A stretch of 9,734 nucleotides of DNA from NCBI GenBank assembly GCA_003648395.1, contig QMPB01000121.1, forward strand, positions 1-9,734, read 5' to 3'. The notes below the pieces were generated by a model. It was given only the letters and a program-made list of their open reading frames with translations. It did no database searches and was not told where the DNA came from. This DNA is from Bacteroidota bacterium (GTDB lineage Bacteria; Bacteroidota; Bacteroidia; Bacteroidales; UBA1556). This document shows positions 4,543-8,322 of this stretch, one piece after another. The translations under genes were made by a program, and so were the position numbers. The stretch's first letter is position 1, and the number at the start of each line of letters is the position of its first letter.

Positions 4543-4884
4543 ATGAACTTAAAACAAATTGAAAAACTAATAAAAGATAATAAAGATTTATTTAATGATT
4601 TTGAAGTATTAGATGATTTTATAAGTAGTTATTTATATGATAATAAAGAATTAGATGATTTAGATGATGATTTACACGAATATACGGATAGCTTAGTGTC
4701 CGTTTATTATCATCAAATAGTTAAGGACTGGCAAGATAATGCAGAGTGCAGGGGATTAGCAGAAGAAGAGGGACTATTAGAAGAAACCAGAGACCCTTAT
4801 AAGATAATGCAAGCAGACTTATATTGCTTTTATCATCAAGTATTATCTAATGATTTTTATAAATTAAAAGATTTAATAATATGA
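4543..4884 (+). CDS. Strongly acidic hypothetical protein, 113 aa
   Basis: A 113-residue protein with about 28 Asp/Glu against about 11 Lys/Arg. The Asp-rich stretch is at residues 38-48 (LDDLDDDLHEY), and further acidic and aromatic segments follow (VSVYYHQIVKDWQDN, DLYCFYHQVL). Predicted helical. Known: several phage anti-restriction and anti-host proteins are small polyanionic DNA mimics. Inferred and weak: this could be one, but ordinary acidic phage proteins are common. TTAATTAA lies 14 nt upstream of its start. The TGA stop overlaps the next start in an ATGA junction, a sign of translational coupling. Less A-biased codon use in its second half supports a real gene. Confidence 0.7.
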   Translation: MNLKQIEKLIKDNKDLFNDFEVLDDFISSYLYDNKELDDLDDDLHEYTDSLVSVYYHQIVKDWQDNAECRGLAEEEGLLEETRDPYKIMQADLYCFYHQVLSNDFYKLKDLII

Positions 4885-5069
4885 ATATAGAACTAATAAA
4901 AGAATATAACAAAGATAATGTTATTTATAATTTTAACGATAATGATTATAAAATAGAAATATCATTAAAAAATGAAGTTATAGCAGATGAAAGAATAAAA
5001 GAATATTTTAATAAGAATATTAATGATTTGATATTTAATGATATACTAATCAATCTAATAAAAAAATAA
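4881..5069 (+). CDS. Small hypothetical protein, 62 aa
   Basis: A 62-residue Asn/Ile/Lys-rich protein with beta-like (NVIYNFNDNDYKIEISL) and helical segments. It starts within the preceding stop (ATGA overlap), implying coupled translation with the acidic 113-residue protein and possibly a functional pair. No motif recognised. Confidence 0.6.
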   Translation: MNIELIKEYNKDNVIYNFNDNDYKIEISLKNEVIADERIKEYFNKNINDLIFNDILINLIKK

Positions 5070-5070
5070 T

Positions 5071-5184
5071 ATGGACAATTTACAAGAAGATATGATGTTA
5101 CAAGCTATGGAAGATATAGGATTGACAGAAGATGAAGCAGAGTTAGCATTAGAAGATTACGCTTATATGGTTGATAATGAATAA
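5071..5184 (+). CDS. Polyanionic micropeptide without basic residues, 37 aa
   Basis: A 37-residue peptide with 13 Asp/Glu and no Lys, Arg or His, an unusual composition in so A-rich a region where random frames would be Lys-rich. That argues for selection on the protein. The centre (GLTEDEAELALEDY, 17-30) reads as a short amphipathic helix. It starts 1 nt after the previous stop and is the last gene before a strong terminator. It could be an inhibitor or DNA-mimic-type peptide (inference); function unknown. Confidence 0.55.
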   Translation: MDNLQEDMMLQAMEDIGLTEDEAELALEDYAYMVDNE

Positions 5185-5191
5185 CAAAAAA

Positions 5192-5221
5192 TAATTGCAT
5201 AAAATAACATCAAGGCAATTA
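5192..5221 (+). repeat. Inverted repeat TAATTGC/GCAATTA
   Basis: TAATTGC (5192-5198) and GCAATTA (5215-5221) form a 7-bp inverted repeat with a 16-nt loop, just upstream of the terminator. It may be an additional 3'-end hairpin. Confidence 0.45.
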
Positions 5222-5240
5222 AAACAAAGTAAAACAAAGA

Positions 5241-5281
5241 AACTTGCTAAACGGTATAAAAACCATTAGCAGGTTTTTTTT
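5241..5281 (+). terminator. Strong rho-independent terminator closing the 3882-5184 group
   Basis: Stem AACTTGCTAA (5241-5250) pairs with TTAGCAGGTT (5266-5275) with one T-G pair. An inner GGT/ACC pairing (5253-5255/5262-5264) extends it, and eight T residues (5274-5281) follow. This is the clearest terminator in the window. Confidence 0.85.
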
Positions 5282-5314
5282 ATATCTAATTAATAAAAGA
5301 TAATAAAATCCATG

Positions 5315-5501
5315 TATAACAAGCCAACTAATAAATATAAAAGCCTTAAAAGCCAACACAGAAGCACAAAAAACAACTAAAAACATATAAAACCATTAAA
5401 AGCCAATAAATAAACACTATAAAACAAATACACCTTAAAAGCCATTAAACAATATAAGAGATATAAAACTTATAATACTATAAAACCATTAAAAGCTAAT
5501 A
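5315..5501 (+). repeat. Iterated (T)AAAAGCC repeats, including a near-identical 23-mer pair
   Basis: A 23-bp unit, TATAAAACCATTAAAAGCYAATA, occurs at 5386-5408 and 5479-5501 with a single C/T difference. Shorter AAGCC words occur at 5321-5325, 5341-5345, 5350-5354, 5400-5404 and 5439-5443, most followed by A/T and several preceded by TAAA. Spacing is irregular, so this is not a CRISPR or simple tandem array. It resembles a cluster of protein-binding sites (iterons). Confidence 0.65.
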
Positions 5502-5563
5502 GAATATTAAAGTAAAAGACCCCTTGTTTATAAGTCCATATATATAATATAAGAGTATTAAAG

Positions 5564-5598
5564 AGTATAAGATGATGATAAGATAAGTATAAGATGAT
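5564..5598 (+). repeat. 13-bp direct repeat AGTATAAGATGAT, 22 bp apart
   Basis: AGTATAAGATGAT occurs exactly at 5564-5576 and 5586-5598. The flanking word ATTAAAGAG also occurs twice (5557-5565 and 5597-5605). The 22-bp period is about two helical turns, as expected for same-face protein binding. Confidence 0.6.
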
Positions 5599-5789
5599 TA
5601 AAGAGATATACCACTTAAACACATTCTAACTCTTTTCTTATTAAAAGTTATATCACATATAATAAATAATAATAGATATAAACCTTATAAACATTATATT
5701 ATATAGTATATAGTATAGGGGGTAGGGGGGAGCTAGAGATAGATGACTTCCTTTTATTTTATAACAGGTTCAGTAATATTTCTCATATC

Positions 5790-5865
5790 TACTACTTGTA
5801 TCACTATATATATTCCCCATACTACTTATTATACATATATACCTACTATTGACTACATACTACTT
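5790..5865 (+). repeat. TACTACTT direct repeats
   Basis: TACTACTT occurs exactly at 5790-5797, 5820-5827 and 5858-5865, with related TACTATT at 5844-5850 and TACTACTA at 5892-5899. The first two are 30 bp apart and the third lies inside the spacer of the promoter at 5849-5877. Confidence 0.55.
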
Positions 5866-5877
5866 ATAGGGTACACT
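5849..5877 (+). promoter_or_regulatory. Sigma70-type promoter P4 (TTGACT-17-TACACT)
   Basis: -35 TTGACT (5849-5854), 17 bp spacer and -10 TACACT (5872-5877). The -10 is the same as in P1. It would drive the ribbon-helix-helix gene at 5919 with a leader of about 35 nt. It is wrapped in direct repeats, which suggests repression or autoregulation. Confidence 0.6.
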
Positions 5878-5898
5878 ACCTATATAGGGTATACTACT
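5865..5898 (+). repeat. 18-bp tandem repeat TATAGGGTAYACTAC over the P4 -10
   Basis: TATAGGGTACACTACC (5865-5880) and TATAGGGTATACTACT (5883-5898) form a head-to-tail repeat with an 18-bp period. The first copy covers the -10 of P4 and the second the predicted transcript start. Ribbon-helix-helix repressors often bind tandem sites, so this is a candidate operator for the adjacent gene product. Confidence 0.6.
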
Positions 5899-5918
5899 AA
5901 TTAATTAAATATAATATT

Positions 5919-6218
5919 ATGGAGAATGTTAAGTGTACGTTTCCTCTTCCAAGAGAATTGAGGAATGATATGAAGTTCCATTGTTTTAAAAATGGGATAA
6001 CTATGGCTGAGTACTTAAGGGTGCTTGTTGAAGAAGATTTAGGGGTTATTAAGCCTAAGAAGGTTAAAAAGAAAGAAACACCTATTATAAAGGAGAAGAA
6101 GATAAAAGAAGAAGATATAAAAATTGAGCCGATTAAAGAGGTTGATGAGGAGGTGGAGGAAGAAGATAAAAGTAGTGCTTTAATAGAGAAAAAAGACTAT
6201 AATATGTTTAAGAAGTAG
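5919..6218 (+). CDS. Ribbon-helix-helix protein with long charged tail, 99 aa
   Basis: Residues 4-10 (VKCTFPL) form a strand, 11-24 a first helix (PRELRNDMKFHCFK) and 28-41 a second (TMAEYLRVLVEEDL), joined by an N-G-I turn. This is the classic ribbon-helix-helix order of CopG/Arc-type DNA-binding dimers. From about 44 the protein is low-complexity: Lys-rich to about 61, then strongly acidic (about 64-83), ending in KKDYNMFKK. Known: RHH proteins act as repressors, plasmid or phage partition adaptors, or antitoxins. Inferred: it binds the repeats at its own promoter or in the gene-free region upstream and could control the switch to the late genes. The ATG lies 10 nt after TTAATTAA. No toxin gene is adjacent, so an antitoxin role is unlikely. 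Confidence 0.7.
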   Translation: MENVKCTFPLPRELRNDMKFHCFKNGITMAEYLRVLVEEDLGVIKPKKVKKKETPIIKEKKIKEEDIKIEPIKEVDEEVEEEDKSSALIEKKDYNMFKK

Positions 6219-6224
6219 TATTAC

Positions 6225-6253
6225 TAGACAAGATTACTTATATGTGCTATTAT
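6225..6253 (+). promoter_or_regulatory. Candidate late promoter P5 (TAGACA-17-TATTAT, extended -10)
   Basis: -35 TAGACA (6225-6230, five of six consensus), 17 bp spacer and -10 TATTAT (6248-6253) preceded by TG at 6245-6246. If used, the packaging mRNA would begin near 6260 and carry a leader of about 215 nt with three hairpins before terS. It is weaker than P1-P4. Confidence 0.4.
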
Positions 6254-6307
6254 AGGAATATAGAGAATAAATAAGTATTCTATGAAAAGAGGAATTACTA
6301 AATTATT

Positions 6308-6358
6308 AGTTAATAAGGGTGTCCAGACCTGTTTTGGGTCTTTGTGCCTGTATTAACT
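6308..6358 (+). promoter_or_regulatory. Structured element (multi-part stem-loop) upstream of terS
   Basis: AGTTAATAAGG (6308-6318) pairs with CCT-g-TATTAACT (6347-6358), giving 11 bp with one bulged G. An internal loop (gtgtcc/ttgtg) follows, then an inner AGACC (6325-6329)/GGTCT (6337-6341) helix with a 7-nt loop. It is more GC-rich than its surroundings and has no T-tract, so it is not a simple terminator. It could be an mRNA leader structure or part of a DNA packaging site. Confidence 0.55.
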
Positions 6359-6389
6359 TTAATCGTTAGTTGTTCCTTTTTTTATTTGA

Positions 6390-6405
6390 GTTAATGGGGA
6401 TTAAC
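6390..6405 (+). promoter_or_regulatory. Short hairpin GTTAAT-GGGG-ATTAAC
   Basis: A perfect 6-bp stem (6390-6395/6400-6405) around a GGGG loop. Its AGTTAAT arm (6389-6395) repeats the left arm of the 6308-6358 element, so TATTAACT at 6351-6358 could pair with either copy. This is a possible structural switch. Confidence 0.5.
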
Positions 6406-6438
6406 AAAAATGGGCTTTTTTAGTACTAGAACTAAGCT

Positions 6439-6457
6439 AACTGGGTAACCCCCAGTT
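6439..6457 (+). promoter_or_regulatory. Strong GC-rich hairpin just before terS
   Basis: AACTGGG (6439-6445) pairs perfectly with CCCAGTT (6451-6457) around a TAACC loop. AAG/CTT pairs extend it outside a 2-nt bulge (6434-6436/6458-6460). It ends 16 nt before the terS ATG, where it could affect translation start or serve as a packaging-site element. Confidence 0.6.
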
Positions 6458-6473
6458 CTTAAATAAAAAATTG

Positions 6474-6938
6474 ATGATAGTTAATGGAATAAAATTGACC
6501 TCAAAGCAAAAAGAGTTCTGTGACAGATTAGTGGAAACTAAAAATCCGTCTTTAGCTGCTGAAGAAGCATATGATATAGGTAGTAGGGGTGGGAGAGGTA
6601 ATGTTGATAAGACTGTCTCAACTGCGAGAACTATTGCTAGTATAAACCTTGATAAACCTAATATAAGACAGTATTTAGAATCTATTAGTGGTAATGCTGC
6701 TAATAGGATAGAACAGTTATCTGTAACTGCTAAGAATGAATCTGTTAGATTAAAGGCTAATCAAGATATTTTAGATAGGGCTGGTTATAAGGCTGCTGAG
6801 AGCTTAGATATAACTTCTAGGGGGGAAAAGATAGACTTAATTGAGCAAAAGGTAGCTTTAATATTAACTGGTAAAAATGATGAAGATGTACAAGAACGAG
6901 AAGACTCTGAATCTGGTGAGGGAGTGGTACAAGGATGA
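6474..6938 (+). CDS. terS: Terminase small subunit
   Basis: A 154-residue protein with the small-terminase signature: an N-terminal helix-turn-helix-type start L-T-S-K-Q-K-E-F-C-D-R-L (8-19) followed by S-L-A-A-E-E-A-Y (26-33), which matches the L-T-x-K-Q-x-x-F...A-A-x-x-A-Y pattern of phage TerS DNA-binding domains. The V-R-L-K-A-N-Q-D-I-L-D-R-A-G-Y-K segment (about 92-107) is also typical. The acidic C-terminal tail suits contact with TerL. Role: ring-forming recognition of the phage packaging site and loading of TerL. I chose ATG 6474 over an adjacent TTG at 6471. Gene order terS-terL-portal confirms the call. Its last 62 nt overlap terL in another frame. Confidence 0.88.
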   Translation: MIVNGIKLTSKQKEFCDRLVETKNPSLAAEEAYDIGSRGGRGNVDKTVSTARTIASINLDKPNIRQYLESISGNAANRIEQLSVTAKNESVRLKANQDILDRAGYKAAESLDITSRGEKIDLIEQKVALILTGKNDEDVQEREDSESGEGVVQG

Positions 6939-8322
6939 TGCTGGAGAACCGATTATATTAACACCAAGTCAGAATGAAATATTTGATTCAATAGTGGAAA
7001 GAAAGTATAAAAGGGTACATTGTATTACTCCGACCCAATTTGGAAAATCTTTAACAGTTGCTTTAGCTGTTTTAACTAGGGCGAGTACTTTTCCCGAGAA
7101 ATGGGCTGTTATAGCTCCCAGTACTAAGAAAGCTAAGATTATCATGGGTTATATCATTGACCATATATTTGATAACGAATATACTGCTGCTAAATTTGAA
7201 ATGAATGAGAAGGAGTCCAGAGATAGGATTAGAAGAGAAAGGTCTAAGGAAAGGATTAATTTTAATATAAGTAAGGGTAGATTAGGAGAAGTGTTCATTT
7301 TATCCACAGAAGGAAGAAGAACTAAAGATGTTATGGATGCTTTAATGGGATTTGGTTCTCCTAATATTATATTAGATGAAAGTTCATTAGTAGATGACCC
7401 ACAATATTCTGCTGTTAAAAGGATGCTTGGGGGGTCAAAAGATAATTTTATGTTTGAAATTGGTAACCCTTTTAGGCGTAATCACTTTCATAGAGCTACT
7501 TTTGATGATAAGTACCATAAAATATTTGTTGATTGGCATAAAGCTGTTGCTGAGGGTAGATTTGATATGTCATTTATAGAGGAAATGAAACAAGAGTCTA
7601 ATTTTGGAGTTTTATATGATTGTAAGTTTCCAGACGAAAATGCGATGGATGCTAGTGGGTATTCTAATTTATTATTAGAGGCTGATATAAAGAGGGCTAA
7701 TTTTATAGCTGAAGACATACAATTATTTGGTGAGATAAGAATGGGCGTAGATGTGGCTGCAGGTGGGGATAACTTTTCAGTAATTGTTCTTAAAGGAGAT
7801 AATGGAGCTAAAATGGTGTTCAGAGAAAAGACTAATGACACTATGGCTCTAGTAGGAGAAATTCTTAAATGGAAGAACAAATTTAGTGTTAAAGGAAAAA
7901 ATATTTTTATAGATACAGTTGGTGTTGGTAAAGGGGTCTGTGACAGGATGGCTGAATATGATGGGGATATAAATAAAGTTAATGTTGGGGAAAAAGCTAT
8001 AGTTAATGATAAGTTTGTTAATTTAAGGGCTGAATCATATTGGAATATGGCAGAATGGATTAAGGCTGGGGGTAAACTGTTGAAAAGTAATTCTTGGTAT
8101 GAACTTCTTAACATGAAATATAAAATTCAATCTGATAGAAGAGTGAAGATGATTTCTAAAGATGAGCTATTAAGAGATGGTATAGTTTCTCCAGATGTAG
8201 CTGATGCTTTAATGCTCACATTTGCAAAACCAAAAACAATTAAATATAAATCATATACTCCTCCAGCTTATGTCGGTGTAAGTGAATATGAGGGCGGAGA
8301 TAATAATATTTATGAATTATGA
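6877..8322 (+). CDS. terL: Terminase large subunit (ATPase-nuclease)
   Basis: A 481-residue protein with both terminase domains. ATPase: a variant Walker A TPTQFGKS (51-58), Walker B IILDES (164-169, D167 and catalytic E168) and an I-G-N-P coupling-type motif (195-198). Nuclease (RNase H fold): VDVAAGGDN with D292, FIDTVGVGKGV with D346 and DVADAL with D443 as the three metal-binding acids. Role: the motor that cuts concatemeric phage DNA and pumps it into the prohead through the portal. Length is within the usual range. Start choice is uncertain: ATGs at 6877, 6880 and 6886 all lie inside the terS end, and 6877 is taken as the longest. It overlaps the portal start by 11 nt, so translation of all three is probably coupled. 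Confidence 0.95.
   Translation: MMKMYKNEKTLNLVREWYKDDAGEPIILTPSQNEIFDSIVERKYKRVHCITPTQFGKSLTVALAVLTRASTFPEKWAVIAPSTKKAKIIMGYIIDHIFDNEYTAAKFEMNEKESRDRIRRERSKERINFNISKGRLGEVFILSTEGRRTKDVMDALMGFGSPNIILDESSLVDDPQYSAVKRMLGGSKDNFMFEIGNPFRRNHFHRATFDDKYHKIFVDWHKAVAEGRFDMSFIEEMKQESNFGVLYDCKFPDENAMDASGYSNLLLEADIKRANFIAEDIQLFGEIRMGVDVAAGGDNFSVIVLKGDNGAKMVFREKTNDTMALVGEILKWKNKFSVKGKNIFIDTVGVGKGVCDRMAEYDGDINKVNVGEKAIVNDKFVNLRAESYWNMAEWIKAGGKLLKSNSWYELLNMKYKIQSDRRVKMISKDELLRDGIVSPDVADALMLTFAKPKTIKYKSYTPPAYVGVSEYEGGDNNIYEL

Larger units (their letters stand above)
5282..5918. other. Gene-free, repeat-rich, very AT-rich region; origin/control region candidate
   Basis: I see no convincing gene on either strand in about 640 bp, which is striking in a window where genes otherwise overlap. 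It runs from the strong terminator to the promoter of the gene at 5919 and holds several repeat families in sequence: an A/C-rich part (5315-5501) with repeated AAAGCC words; a 13-bp direct repeat AGTATAAGATGAT (5564-5576 and 5586-5598); a G5-TA-G6 run (5718-5730); and a C/T-rich part (5790-5899) with TACTACTT words and an 18-bp tandem repeat. Base composition changes along it, from low-T, C-containing on the plus strand to low-G. This layout suits a replication origin, partition-type site or regulatory hub, but no step of that is proven by sequence. Confidence 0.6.

Noticed and set aside
5312..5380. Micro-frame of 22 codons, followed in the same frame by Lys-rich fragments with repeated IKPLKAN
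   Set aside because: Interrupted by TAA at 5378, 5411, 5420 and 5513 with no further starts and lacking the usual start context. The one C/T difference between the repeats is silent in this frame, but DNA-level repeats explain the pattern better.
5315..5501. CRISPR array
   Set aside because: Repeats are of unequal length and irregular spacing, with no constant spacers and no cas genes.
7300..7308. Perfect DnaA-box TTATCCACA
   Set aside because: It lies inside the terL coding sequence (Leu-Ser-Thr region) with no companion boxes; best explained by chance.
7488..8114. Long minus-strand open frame (208 codons)
   Set aside because: It lies wholly antisense to the nuclease domain of the large terminase. 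Its translation is Ser/Leu/Pro-rich without motifs, the usual shadow of a real gene.
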